64,000 nucleotides of DNA from Chitinophagaceae bacterium. Its GTDB lineage: Bacteria; Bacteroidota; Bacteroidia; Chitinophagales; Chitinophagaceae. Shown here piece by piece: positions 36,827 through 45,351 of this stretch (positions within the stretch are counted from its first letter, which is position 1; every line of letters starts with the position of its first letter). A program made the translations under genes and the position numbers. The notes under the pieces are model-generated. The model saw only the letters and a program-made list of their open reading frames with translations, was not told the DNA's origin and made no database searches. Where the stretch lies: NCBI GenBank assembly GCA_016706055.1, contig JADJKL010000001.1, forward strand, positions 1 through 64,000, given 5' to 3'.

Positions 36827-38473
36827 ATGGATTTAGCATTCAATAAAAACGAAGACATACTAAAACTAAGCCTGAGTGAGATGCGGCAGCGGCTGGAGAA
36901 AATATATGAAGGCGGTGGTAAAAAAGCCATTGAAAAACAACACAAGCAAAATAAACTTACCCCAAGAGAAAGGATTGATTATTTAATAGATAAAGACCTG
37001 CCTAACGAACAGGCAAGCTCTCCTTTTATAGAGATCGGTGCTTTTGCCGGTTATGAACTTTATGCCGAACAAGGTGGTTGCCCCGCCGGTGGTACAGTGG
37101 CCGGTGTGGGTTATGTAAGCGGCCGGCAATGTATGATTGTTGCCAACGACCAAACGGTGAAAGCCGGTGCCTGGTTCCCCATAACAGGTAAGAAGAACCT
37201 GCGGCTGCAGGAGATAGCGATGGAAAACCATCTGCCGGTTATTTATCTGGTAGACAGTGCCGGTGTTTTTCTGCCCATGCAAGATGAAATATTTCCCGAC
37301 AAAGAACATTTTGGCCGCATCTTTCGCAACAATGCGGTAATGAGTGGCATGGGTATTACCCAGATAGCCGCCGTAATGGGCCCTTGTGTGGCGGGCGGCG
37401 CCTACCTACCTATTATGAGTGATGAAACACTGATGGTGGAAGGTAATGGTTCTATTTATTTAGCAGGTCCTTACCTGGTAAAAGCCGCCATTGGCGAAGA
37501 CGTAGATAATGAAACCCTCGGCGGTGCAGATACTCATACCGAAATAAGCGGTATTGCCGATTATAAATTCAAGACCGAGCAGGAATGTATGGATCATATT
37601 AAAAAAATGTTTTCCATGCTGGGCGACAAACCCAAAGCTGGTTTTGACAGGATAGCATCCGCTGCTCCAACAAAAAATCCGGAAGAGCTGTACGGTCTCT
37701 TTCCGCATGATGGCGGCCAATATGATATGGTGGAAGTGATTGAGAGAATCGTAGACAACAGTGAGTTTGAACAATTCAAAGAAGATTATGGTAAAACAAT
37801 CATCTGCGGTTATGGCCGTATTGATGGCTGGGCGGTGGGTATTGTGGCGAATCAACGTACCATTGTAAAAACAAAGAAGAAGGAAATGCAGCTCGGCGGT
37901 GTTATTTATAACGACAGTGCTGATAAAGCTGCCCGGTTTATACTCAACTGCAACCAGAAAAAAATACCGTTGGTTTTCTTACAAGATGTTACCGGTTTTA
38001 TGGTTGGCAGCCGCAGCGAACACAGCGGCATTATTAAAGACGGCGCCAAGATGGTGAATGCCGTTGCTAATTCTGTGGTGCCAAAAATTACCATTGTAGT
38101 TGGTAACAGTTATGGTGCCGGCAACTATGCCATGTGTGGCAAGGCTTACGATCCCCGTTTTATTTATGCATGGCCTACGGCTAAAATAGCCGTAATGGGT
38201 GGAGATGCGGCTGCGAAAGTTTTATTACAAATAGAAGTGGCATCGCTAAAAAAACAAGGCAAAGAAATTACACAAGAAGCTGAAGATGCATTGCTGAATA
38301 AAATTAAAAGCCGTTATGATACTCAGACCTCGCCGTACTATGCAGCGGCAAGGCTTTGGGTAGATGCGATTATTGATCCTATTGATACAAGAAAAGTTAT
38401 CAGCGAAGGGATAAAGGCGGCGAATAATAATCCGGAGATAAAGGAATTGAGAACTGGCGTCTTTCAAGTTTAA
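36827..38473 (+). CDS. acyl-CoA carboxylase carboxyltransferase (beta) subunit
   Basis: A 548-residue biotin-dependent carboxyltransferase. It has both crotonase-like halves: GGCPAGGTVAGVGYVSGRQ and MGPCVAGGAYLPIMSDE in the first, and FLQDVTGFMVGS, VVGNSYGAGNYAMCGKAYDPRF and AVMGGDAAAKVL in the second, the acyl-CoA and biotin oxyanion regions. Length and the YDTQTSPYYAAARLWVDAIIDP tail fit the methylcrotonyl-CoA or geranyl-CoA type rather than AccD. It transfers CO2 from carboxybiotin, in leucine or related acid breakdown. The alpha (biotin carboxylase) subunit is not in the window. Codon use is richer in C/G-ending codons, as in well-expressed genes. Confidence 0.93.
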   Translation: MDLAFNKNEDILKLSLSEMRQRLEKIYEGGGKKAIEKQHKQNKLTPRERIDYLIDKDLPNEQASSPFIEIGAFAGYELYAEQGGCPAGGTVAGVGYVSGRQCMIVANDQTVKAGAWFPITGKKNLRLQEIAMENHLPVIYLVDSAGVFLPMQDEIFPDKEHFGRIFRNNAVMSGMGITQIAAVMGPCVAGGAYLPIMSDETLMVEGNGSIYLAGPYLVKAAIGEDVDNETLGGADTHTEISGIADYKFKTEQECMDHIKKMFSMLGDKPKAGFDRIASAAPTKNPEELYGLFPHDGGQYDMVEVIERIVDNSEFEQFKEDYGKTIICGYGRIDGWAVGIVANQRTIVKTKKKEMQLGGVIYNDSADKAARFILNCNQKKIPLVFLQDVTGFMVGSRSEHSGIIKDGAKMVNAVANSVVPKITIVVGNSYGAGNYAMCGKAYDPRFIYAWPTAKIAVMGGDAAAKVLLQIEVASLKKQGKEITQEAEDALLNKIKSRYDTQTSPYYAAARLWVDAIIDPIDTRKVISEGIKAANNNPEIKELRTGVFQV

Positions 38474-38504
38474 TATGCAATTAAAATCCTTTTAGCTTAG
38501 TGTA

Positions 38505-38587
38505 CTTCGTGTTGTATTTTCTTTGTGCCCTTCGTGGTACTTTTTGGAACACAAAGAACACAAAGGCTACCACAAAGAACATGAAGA
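38505..38587. repeat. imperfect inverted repeat of CTTTGTG/CACAAAG units
   Basis: Mixed CTTCGTGTT, CTTTGTG, TTCGTGGTA units face CACAAAG, TACCACAAAG and CATGAAG units around a short spacer. It fills the gap between the carboxylase and rnhA and resembles the element at 39120-39284. Confidence 0.55.
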
Positions 38588-38615
38588 AAATCTGCCCTAA
38601 ATCACAAATTAATTC

Positions 38616-39089
38616 ATGAGTACTGACATCACTATATACACCGACGGCTCATCCAGAGGCAATCCCGGACCGGGTGGCTATGGCACTATACTCATGAGTG
38701 GCAATCACCGCAAAGAATTATCACAAGGCTATCACCATACCACCAACAACCGTATGGAGTTGATGGCCGTTATCGCCGGACTAAAAGCATTAAAGAAAAC
38801 GGGCATGCACATTACTATTTATTCCGATAGCCAATATGTAGTAAAAGCAGTAGAAGAAGGCTGGCTGAACAACTGGATAAAGACCAACTTTAAAGGCAAT
38901 AAAAAAAACCCTGACTTGTGGAGAGAATATTTTGAACTGGCGAAACGTCATGTCATTAAATTTAAATGGGTGAAGGGGCATTCTACAAATGGATTTAATA
39001 ATCGCTGCGATGAATTAGCTACTGAAGCGGCGGATGGTAGCCACCATACGTTGATGCATGATGAGGGGTACGAAGGGACAGCTTCTTAG
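38616..39089 (+). CDS. rnhA: ribonuclease HI
   Basis: A 157-residue enzyme that cuts RNA in RNA:DNA hybrids. The catalytic carboxylates are in YTDGSSRGNPGPGGYG (Asp9), NNRMELMAV (Glu), IYSDSQYVV (Asp) and NNRCDELA (Asp), with the basic handle GWLNNWIKTNFKGNKKNPDLW and the WVKGHS loop. This is the full E. coli-type type 1 enzyme, with about ten extra C-terminal residues. It stands alone between two intergenic repeats. Confidence 0.97.
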   Translation: MSTDITIYTDGSSRGNPGPGGYGTILMSGNHRKELSQGYHHTTNNRMELMAVIAGLKALKKTGMHITIYSDSQYVVKAVEEGWLNNWIKTNFKGNKKNPDLWREYFELAKRHVIKFKWVKGHSTNGFNNRCDELATEAADGSHHTLMHDEGYEGTAS

Positions 39090-39119
39090 ATATGAATGCT
39101 TTGTCTTCGGCAAAAAAGG

Positions 39120-39284
39120 TTAGCCACGAAATCACACTAAAAAACACGAAAAAAATAAATACAAGAAACCTACCTGCCGACTGGCAGGTCACACAAAAGC
39201 ACACAAAAAGTAGTTTACACTAATTTAAATTCCTAAAGATATCTTGTATTCATTTCGTGTTAGTTCGTGTGCTTTCGTGGCTAA
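39120..39284. repeat. 165-bp imperfect inverted repeat
   Basis: Left arm from TTAGCCACGAAATCACACT and right arm ending AGTTCGTGTGCTTTCGTGGCTAA pair over about 45 bases with a few gaps. The centre holds ACCTGCC-gact-GGCAGGT (39172-39189). It could fold to a cruciform or a long RNA hairpin; no gene is inside. Confidence 0.7.
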
Positions 39285-39285
39285 A

Positions 39286-39316
39286 TAAAAAACCCATCGC
39301 CGAAGGCAGATGGGTT
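39286..39316 (-). terminator. terminator downstream of the DUF6580 gene
   Basis: Stem AACCCATC/GATGGGTT with inner GCC/GGC pairing (39291-39316). On the minus strand it is followed by a T tract, complementary to the A run at 39287-39292. Confidence 0.75.
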
Positions 39317-39338
39317 AAAATATTTTTAGTGGCAAGTA

Positions 39339-39908
39339 TTATGCTATTGTAAGCTCTACTTTTTTTCTTGTCATATAATTATACGCAAACATAATCACCG
39401 GCAAGAAAACCATCGTAGCGATCAATGAATTTCTATAGAAAGGTAAACCAGCTTCAAGACAAGTTAACCAACCAGCAAAACTTTTTGCATACACTATTTC
39501 AGTAGCAGCAAAAAACACCATTGTGTTAGATACAACAAAGAAAACTGTTGGTGCGATAATGGCGCCACCAAAAATGCCAGACAATTTTTTTCCTTTCAAG
39601 CCCCAGCCGATTAAAACTGCTGCAAGCAATACTAAATAATTTTTCCACTGACCGCCATAGAAACCGGCGTAAGGAAATAAATCTTGTGTATATAATAATT
39701 GTATCACGGCATCGCTGATAAATAAAGCTGCTAACGGTAACAGGAAAGACATATCCTTTTGCTTCATGATAAAACCAGCGAATAATGCGATAGCAATAAC
39801 CGGTGAAAATCCAGACCAGGCCAACTCAGGCCCGAAAAAGAATTTGCAAGCCGTTGCCAGTGCTACCAATATGATTGTGAATACGATTAATTTCTTGTTG
39901 ATCTTCAT
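39339..39908 (-). CDS. DUF6580-like membrane protein (possible ECF-type substrate binder)
   Basis: A 189-residue integral membrane protein with about five or six helices, starting MKINKKLIVFTIILVALATA. The loop KFFFGPELAWSGFSPVIAIALFAG and the ISDAVIQLLYTQDLFPYAGFYG segment fit DUF6580, a family thought to be related to ECF-type vitamin or metal uptake S components. No ATPase or T component lies next to it. ATG 39908 is chosen; the longer in-frame start at 39959 adds non-hydrophobic residues. Substrate unknown. Confidence 0.7.
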   Translation of the reverse strand: MKINKKLIVFTIILVALATACKFFFGPELAWSGFSPVIAIALFAGFIMKQKDMSFLLPLAALFISDAVIQLLYTQDLFPYAGFYGGQWKNYLVLLAAVLIGWGLKGKKLSGIFGGAIIAPTVFFVVSNTMVFFAATEIVYAKSFAGWLTCLEAGLPFYRNSLIATMVFLPVIMFAYNYMTRKKVELTIA

Positions 39909-39975
39909 GATAATAATTTGAATCTGTGTTAAGCCACAAAAATAACTTAATTGAGGCAATTAGCCTTTCCTTTTA

Positions 39976-41148
39976 TCAACGATTGTGGATAGCTGCTGAA
40001 GCCCTGAATACAACGGATTTAGCTGCGGCAGCCAAATAGACAGTCGCACCGGGAAATACAACTGCTGATGGAGTACCTGCTTGTAATTTAATAGTTGTCT
40101 CATCATCATCCACTTCTACAACACCTTCTGTTAGTAAAACTATTTCCGTTGTAGTAGGATTAAAAGAAGAAACATCACCTTTTTCCATTTCAAAAACACT
40201 GAGGGTAAAATCGGGTACCGGTGTATTATAGGTTCTCTCTCCTTCTTCATTTACATCTCCCATAATTATTTGTGGAATGGTGGCTTCGCATTTTACATGC
40301 TTCATTAGTTCTGCCACATCAATATGTTTGCTGGTTAGTCCGCCGCGGAGCACATTATCCGAATTCGCCATGATCTCTACATTCTGCCCTTCCAGATAAG
40401 CATGTGGCACACCTGCTGCCTGAAAAATGGCTTCACCTTTTTTCAACTGAACAATGTTGAATAAATAAATGGAGAATATGCCCCTGTCGATATTTTCATC
40501 TTTCTTAAATGTTGCAGCAGCTTTGGATGCCCAATAATCTTCTAATGACCTATCAGCTGATTCATCTTGATAAATATCAGCAAGGTTATTCAATAATGAG
40601 TGCAGTATGCGATTCACTTGATGCTGCGGCATTTCCATTACATATTTGTATAAGCCAGTATAACCCGATTCATTAAACACCGGAAGTAATTCATTCAGCT
40701 CAGTAACATTAGTCAATATGTCCATTAATTCTTCTGTTGGCTTAAATCCATGCAATAACCAAAAGTCGCTTAATGCCACCATCAGTTCCGGTTTATGGTT
40801 GTCATCTTTATAAGATCGGTTTGGCGCATCGAGCGGAATACCTTCTGCTTCTTCTCTTGCAAATTCTATTTGCGCAGCTTCTTTGGAAGGATGTACCTGG
40901 ATGGACAACATATCTTTTACATCCAGCACTTTAAATAAATAAGGAAGGCTGTTGGCAATTGCATTTAATTCTGTTGGCATACTTCCTCCCGTATCGACAA
41001 CAGCCTGACCTAAAGGATGGGTACCCATCCAATATTCAGCATGAGGGATTTTCTTTTCATTTATTTTCTTCAATAATGCAGGAATAAACGTATTGCCACC
41101 CCAATCATAATGTTTTACTACACCTGTTAATTTATAAATCCCTGCCAT
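39976..41148 (-). CDS. manA: mannose-6-phosphate isomerase, class I
   Basis: A 390-residue zinc isomerase that interconverts mannose 6-phosphate and fructose 6-phosphate. Visible are the zinc-ligand motif IQVHPSKEAA, the DDNHKPELMVAL loop and AGVPHAYLEGQNVEIMANSDNVLRGGLTSKHID, with the C-terminal cupin region after about residue 300. It supplies or consumes mannose sugars for glycans. ATG 41148 (MAGIYKLTGVVKHYDWGG) is the start; longer in-frame codons run into the divergent yraN gene and are rejected. The intergenic space to yraN is only 47 bases. Confidence 0.95.
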   Translation of the reverse strand: MAGIYKLTGVVKHYDWGGNTFIPALLKKINEKKIPHAEYWMGTHPLGQAVVDTGGSMPTELNAIANSLPYLFKVLDVKDMLSIQVHPSKEAAQIEFAREEAEGIPLDAPNRSYKDDNHKPELMVALSDFWLLHGFKPTEELMDILTNVTELNELLPVFNESGYTGLYKYVMEMPQHQVNRILHSLLNNLADIYQDESADRSLEDYWASKAAATFKKDENIDRGIFSIYLFNIVQLKKGEAIFQAAGVPHAYLEGQNVEIMANSDNVLRGGLTSKHIDVAELMKHVKCEATIPQIIMGDVNEEGERTYNTPVPDFTLSVFEMEKGDVSSFNPTTTEIVLLTEGVVEVDDDETTIKLQAGTPSAVVFPGATVYLAAAAKSVVFRASAAIHNR

Positions 41149-41195
41149 AGAAATATTAACTGTTGATTTTGTAATTTGGCTATAAAAGATACTAC

Positions 41196-41549
41196 ATGGC
41201 ATCGCATAATGAACTGGGAAAAGAAGGGGAAGAATTAGCCGTAAAATGGCTAAGTGAGCATGGCTATACCATTTTGCATACCAATTGGCGGCATTCACAT
41301 TATGAAATTGATATTGTAGCAAGGAAGGGAAAGTTTTTACATTTTGTAGAAGTAAAGGCAAGAAAGGCTTCTCCATTCGGATTTCCTGAGGACAGCGTTA
41401 CAAAAAAGAAATTTAAAAACTTACAGAAAGCGGCTGATGAGTATTTGTTTTTAAATCCGGGAAGTGATTGGATACAATATGATGTACTGTCGATTACGTT
41501 GAATGGTAATGAGGTGGAGTATTTTTTGATTGAGGATATTTTTTTATAG
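41196..41549 (+). CDS. YraN/UPF0102 family nuclease-fold protein
   Basis: A 117-residue member of the UPF0102 group. The PD-(D/E)xK-like core is visible as HYEIDIVARKGKFLHFVEVKAR (Asp, then ExK), with NELGKEGEELAVKWL at the start. The family resembles Holliday junction resolvases and is often next to housekeeping genes; activity is not well established. The ATG at 41196 is supported by the family-typical N-terminus. Confidence 0.93.
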   Translation: MASHNELGKEGEELAVKWLSEHGYTILHTNWRHSHYEIDIVARKGKFLHFVEVKARKASPFGFPEDSVTKKKFKNLQKAADEYLFLNPGSDWIQYDVLSITLNGNEVEYFLIEDIFL

Positions 41550-41578
41550 TTAGTAGCAAATGGGAAGTAGGCAGTGGG

Positions 41579-41938
41579 TCAGCTCTCCAAATTTGCAATC
41601 ATTTTACTAAGCATCTTAAATATCGAAACAAGATAGTTTTCAATATTCTTAATTTCTGCTTTTGTTGTATAGTTTAGAATTAAAGACGCTTCAATCTGAG
41701 TATCAACTTCCACAAGCGAACTTCTGGCAATCTCATAAAATCTTCTCCTGTCTGGTTTAGTTTTTCTTGCAGCACCTTCAGCTATGTTACTGCAAACTGA
41801 TATAACAGCCCTCCATAATTGGCTAACCAATACATATTGCTCTTCTTTGGGGTAAGTTTTAGTAACTGCATAAATTTCTTTTACTAGCATTAAAGCAGTT
41901 TTGTAAACCTCCAAATTCTTATGTGATAGTTCTAACAT
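41579..41938 (-). CDS. four-helix bundle protein (TIGR02436 type)
   Basis: A 119-residue helical protein. The pattern LEVYKTALMLVKEIYAVTKTYP, LVSQLWRAVISVCSNIAEGAAR and FYEIARSSLVEVDTQIEASLIL is the signature of the S23 / four-helix-bundle family that is widespread in Bacteroidota. First seen as an insert in 23S rRNA genes, it is now mostly found as stand-alone genes of unknown role. It lies between yraN and the YkgJ-type gene, with small gaps on both sides. Confidence 0.93.
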   Translation of the reverse strand: MLELSHKNLEVYKTALMLVKEIYAVTKTYPKEEQYVLVSQLWRAVISVCSNIAEGAARKTKPDRRRFYEIARSSLVEVDTQIEASLILNYTTKAEIKNIENYLVSIFKMLSKMIANLES

Positions 41939-41986
41939 AAAATGTTTTACTATTCTTAAAGGAACCTACTGCCTACTCCCCACTTA

Positions 41987-42502
41987 CTACTGCCCTCTCT
42001 CCAACACCATCATTTTCTCCACCAACCTGAACGTAGCTGGGCATAATTCCACATTCTGCTTATGAATATGATCGTATTCGCTGAATTTTTTTGACAGATG
42101 CGGAAAGCCGGAGCAATCAACAGGACGAACTTCGTAGATGCTGCATTTATTATCTTTCAGATTTAAGAATTGACAAGGTTCTGTTTTATTCAGCCAGTCA
42201 CGGTCGCCGCCTTTTTCTTTGCGTAGCCATTTTTTTTGAAAAGCTTCGACACTCATATTTAAATGAGCTGAAATTCTTTTCATATCTGTATTGGTAAATG
42301 TCGGCGTCATCGTTTTGCAGCAATTGGCACAGGTAAGACAATCGATTTCCTGCCATACTTCTTTTTCTAACACTGCTATTTTTTTATCCAACCCACGGGG
42401 TGCTTCTCTTCCCAACTTGGTCAAAAAACGACGCATACTATTTTTTCTATCCTTAGCTTTTTGTCTGAACGAACGAAGATTAACTGGCTGCATTGTACTC
42501 AT
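41987..42502 (-). CDS. YkgJ family cysteine-cluster protein
   Basis: A 171-residue protein. The cluster CLTCANCCKTMTP, with further cysteines in EPCQFLNLKDNKCSIYEVRPVDCSGFP and ELCPATF, is the CxxCxxxCC pattern of the YkgJ family, which binds zinc or an iron-sulfur cluster. Function not established. The N-terminal 40 residues are basic (RSFRQKAKDRKNSMRRF). ATG 42502 is the start. No partner gene is obvious. Confidence 0.9.
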   Translation of the reverse strand: MSTMQPVNLRSFRQKAKDRKNSMRRFLTKLGREAPRGLDKKIAVLEKEVWQEIDCLTCANCCKTMTPTFTNTDMKRISAHLNMSVEAFQKKWLRKEKGGDRDWLNKTEPCQFLNLKDNKCSIYEVRPVDCSGFPHLSKKFSEYDHIHKQNVELCPATFRLVEKMMVLERGQ

Positions 42503-42573
42503 GTGCCGAAGATACTATTTGAAACAATTCACTGAGCAGTAAAATAATATTAGTCTCTCAAATTTTCAATGGT

Positions 42574-42581
42574 TATTTTTG
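42574..42581 (+). promoter_or_regulatory. promoter -7 element TATTTTTG
   Basis: TATTTTTG lies 21 bases before ATG 42603. The upstream in-frame TTG at 42579 overlaps this element, so the ATG is the likely start. Confidence 0.5.
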
Positions 42582-42602
42582 CGCAACAACAAACCAATTA
42601 TT

Positions 42603-43262
42603 ATGAAGGCTTTTATTACTGTAGCATTATCATTTATTACCGCCATTACGTTTGTAGCTTGCGGCTCAAAATCTGCTGATGGGCCAGCAACGTTCTGCGA
42701 TACTGCCTGCTTAACAGATAGTATTAATTTTAAAGGCGACCATAAGCTGGAGCCGGCTGTATTTATTGTTAGTAACAATTGTAAGGCTGATAGCATTATC
42801 TGGACTTACAAAGGGTTAGGCGAATTACGTAAAACAAGTTTTGAAGGCCTGATCGGAAGAACCCCGAGTATTAATAAAGATTTTATTCGTTGTTATTTCA
42901 CTAATGCAGATGTAGCATGGGTAATGTTTAATGATTGCGAAACTGGCAGAGGGTTTCAGATCAAGTTACCTTACGATAGAAGTCAGAGTGTAAGCCCCAA
43001 AGGCAGTGGCATCAATAATCTTGATCCTAAATTTTCCATATCAGATAATTTAATAGTGTATACCGATCGTGGCAATCTTTTTATCGAAGATATGAGTACA
43101 GGCAAAAAAGGTTCTATGACGTTTGGTGAAGCGTTGGATATAGATTACGATAACATGCATGCTTCTATTGACTCAGTTAACATCACCAATACAAGATCAT
43201 GGGCTAAAGTAAAAATTGGCGAAGAGTGGAAAGTAATCGAAAAGAATATAACCTTGGAGTGA
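42603..43262 (+). CDS. lipoprotein, unknown function
   Basis: A 219-residue lipoprotein. MKAFITVALSFITAITFVAC ends in the lipobox with Cys20. The mature region is beta-rich with several Cys residues (FCDTACL, NNCKADS, RCYFTN, NDCETG), and ends in a strand-rich domain (SRSWAKVKIGEEWK-like). I do not recognise the family. It is monocistronic, followed by xerD after an 84-base AT-rich gap. Export is certain, function unknown. Confidence 0.8.
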   Translation: MKAFITVALSFITAITFVACGSKSADGPATFCDTACLTDSINFKGDHKLEPAVFIVSNNCKADSIIWTYKGLGELRKTSFEGLIGRTPSINKDFIRCYFTNADVAWVMFNDCETGRGFQIKLPYDRSQSVSPKGSGINNLDPKFSISDNLIVYTDRGNLFIEDMSTGKKGSMTFGEALDIDYDNMHASIDSVNITNTRSWAKVKIGEEWKVIEKNITLE

Positions 43263-43346
43263 GGAAAAAATTAGTTAATACAGAAGAAAGCATATTAATT
43301 CACTCCTTCCAAATTAACTAATAAACCAATTAACTAATTACCCATA

Positions 43347-44246
43347 ATGTGGGAACCTTATAAAAAAGGATTTAAAGCTTACCTGCAATTAGAAAAATCT
43401 CTATCTGATAATTCTGTGCAAGCCTATCTGCGGGATATGGAATTGCTGACGAATTATTTGCAAGAATCAGCAGCATTAAAAAATCCGGCTGATATTAAAT
43501 TAAAAGACCTTCAACAGTTTATTAAATGGATTGCTGAACTGGGAATGACAGCCTCCTCGCAGGCAAGAATTATTTCAGGTATCCGAGCATTCTATAAGTA
43601 TTGTTTACTGGAAGATATTTCCAAAACTGATCCTACTGCCCTGCTGGAAGCTCCCAAACAAAAAAGGTTGTTGCCAGATGTGTTGAGTTTTGATGAAATA
43701 GAAAAAATGATTTCCTGTATTGACCTTAGCAAACCAGAAGGCGGTCGCAATAAAGCGATTCTGGAAACTATGTACAGTTGTGGTCTTCGGGTGTCGGAAT
43801 TGGTAAACCTTAAAATTTCTCAGCTTTATTTAGATGTAGGATTTATAAGAGTGCTGGGCAAAGGTGATAAAGAAAGATTGGTTCCCATCGGAAGCAGTGC
43901 GATCAAGTATATTAATTTTTATAAGAATACTATCCGGGTTCATGTTGCTCCAACAAAAGGAAATGAAGACATCCTTTTTCTAAATTACAGAGGAGGCAAA
44001 TTATCGAGAGTGATGATCTTTTATATTATTAAAGACCTTGCAGGGAAAGCTGAGATAAAGAAAACTGTATCGCCACATACATTCCGTCATTCATTTGCCA
44101 CACATCTGGTAGAAGGCGGAGCAGATTTACGAGCCGTTCAGGAAATGCTCGGGCATGCAAGCATTATAACCACTGAAATCTATACTCATCTTGACAGAGA
44201 ATTTCTTAGAAAGACGTTAGAGAATTTTCATCCGGCTTTTAAATAA
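43347..44246 (+). CDS. xerD: site-specific tyrosine recombinase XerD
   Basis: A 299-residue recombinase that resolves chromosome dimers at dif with XerC. The core-binding domain (1-95) is followed by the catalytic domain with Arg in YSCGLRVSELVNL, Lys in GKGDKERLVP, HTFRHSFATHL, LGHASIITTEIYTHL and the Tyr nucleophile near residue 281. Length and context mark the housekeeping enzyme rather than an integron or phage integrase. It converges on the next gene with a four-base gap. Confidence 0.95.
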   Translation: MWEPYKKGFKAYLQLEKSLSDNSVQAYLRDMELLTNYLQESAALKNPADIKLKDLQQFIKWIAELGMTASSQARIISGIRAFYKYCLLEDISKTDPTALLEAPKQKRLLPDVLSFDEIEKMISCIDLSKPEGGRNKAILETMYSCGLRVSELVNLKISQLYLDVGFIRVLGKGDKERLVPIGSSAIKYINFYKNTIRVHVAPTKGNEDILFLNYRGGKLSRVMIFYIIKDLAGKAEIKKTVSPHTFRHSFATHLVEGGADLRAVQEMLGHASIITTEIYTHLDREFLRKTLENFHPAFK

Positions 44247-44250
44247 CATT

Positions 44251-45342
44251 CTATTGAATAATTATCTTCTCAGTCATCTTTTTACTTGTCTTTTTATTGG
44301 TAAGTACTAAGAAATAACTACCAGCAGAAACTTTAGGAACATCAATATTCAACACCCTCACTTTCCCATCAATCCAGATTTCTTTTTGTTGCATCAACTG
44401 GCCAGAAAGACTTAGAAAATTAACTGCATAATATCCTTCTTCCATCAATGCAATTCCAAGCGAAGCATTGCCACCAGACAAAACAGGATTTGGATAAATG
44501 AAGAACTTGCTTTGTGATTGGGGGACTTCAATATCTCGGGTTATAATTTCATCAACTTCGTTTGTAATGCATACTCCTTTTGCTACCGCACCCATAATAA
44601 CACTTACTTCACCTCTTATCATTGTAGCAGTAGTCACCACTATTTCATCCAACATGATAGCTTTCATTTCAATTTTCAAAAAATTGACAGATTTATCAAT
44701 CGCTATCTCTTTTAATTCAAATCCAACAGATGAAACAAGCAATGATTTGTTTTTGCCAAGTAATTTTTCATTAATTGCAAACTCTCCATTTTCATCTGCT
44801 ACATAAGTATTTAATGTTTTACCAATCTGTATGCTGGCATATGGAACAGCGTTACCAGCTTCATCCACTATTTTCCCTTTGAGAGTTTTTGTAATTACTT
44901 CAGTTGTACAAACGGTGGTATCTCCCATAAATGGTTCAATATTTTTTGGTGCCACCATTCCCAAGGTTCTAAATTCACTGGTCATTGGTGTACGGGTAGT
45001 ATCTTTCTCTACAGACATTATCTTACCCATTTTACTATTTTGAGCGGATGCTTTTGAAATCAAGAAAGCAGGCAGCATGATAGTAAAAAAATGTTTTGCC
45101 CATGGAATCCGCTTTTTTGGAATTTCAATTTCTCTATTGAGTTGATCTGTCATAAAACGACCACAAACAGAACCAGTTGATGGTTTTTTAAAAAACTGGG
45201 CAACCTGAGTATCACTCATATTACTAAAGTCAACAACCTGTTTCTGACAAGAACCACAAAACTTACCTTTTGCATCGGGACTCATATTATCCCAATTTTC
45301 ATGACAAGGTTCGGCGATGGAGAGTGCTATTTTTTTACTCAT
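44251..45342 (-). CDS. Cys-motif membrane protein with carboxypeptidase-like regulatory and T9SS domains
   Basis: A 363-residue mosaic. Residues 1-80 hold a Cys-rich domain (PCHENWDNMSPDAKGKFCGSCQK; Cys13, 29, 32 and 60), typical of Bacteroidota regulators, then a hydrophobic segment (84-98). After it come a CarboxypepD_reg-like beta-sandwich (LKGKIVDEAGNAVPYAS) and the receptor-like motif LDEIVVTTATM, and finally a type A T9SS sorting domain (FFIYPNPVLSGG ... KIIIQ). The order is odd: a cytoplasmic-looking N-terminus precedes a domain that should be outside. It seems to share its architecture with the following neighbours and could act in envelope signalling; no function is known. Confidence 0.8.
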   Translation of the reverse strand: MSKKIALSIAEPCHENWDNMSPDAKGKFCGSCQKQVVDFSNMSDTQVAQFFKKPSTGSVCGRFMTDQLNREIEIPKKRIPWAKHFFTIMLPAFLISKASAQNSKMGKIMSVEKDTTRTPMTSEFRTLGMVAPKNIEPFMGDTTVCTTEVITKTLKGKIVDEAGNAVPYASIQIGKTLNTYVADENGEFAINEKLLGKNKSLLVSSVGFELKEIAIDKSVNFLKIEMKAIMLDEIVVTTATMIRGEVSVIMGAVAKGVCITNEVDEIITRDIEVPQSQSKFFIYPNPVLSGGNASLGIALMEEGYYAVNFLSLSGQLMQQKEIWIDGKVRVLNIDVPKVSAGSYFLVLTNKKTSKKMTEKIIIQ

Positions 45343-45351
45343 AAAAAGGTT

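Noticed and set aside
41149..41376. N-terminal extension of manA
   Set aside because: The longer frame overlaps the divergent yraN gene and encodes non-family residues.
43347..44246. Phage or island integrase
   Set aside because: Sequence and length match housekeeping XerD; no att repeats or phage genes flank it.
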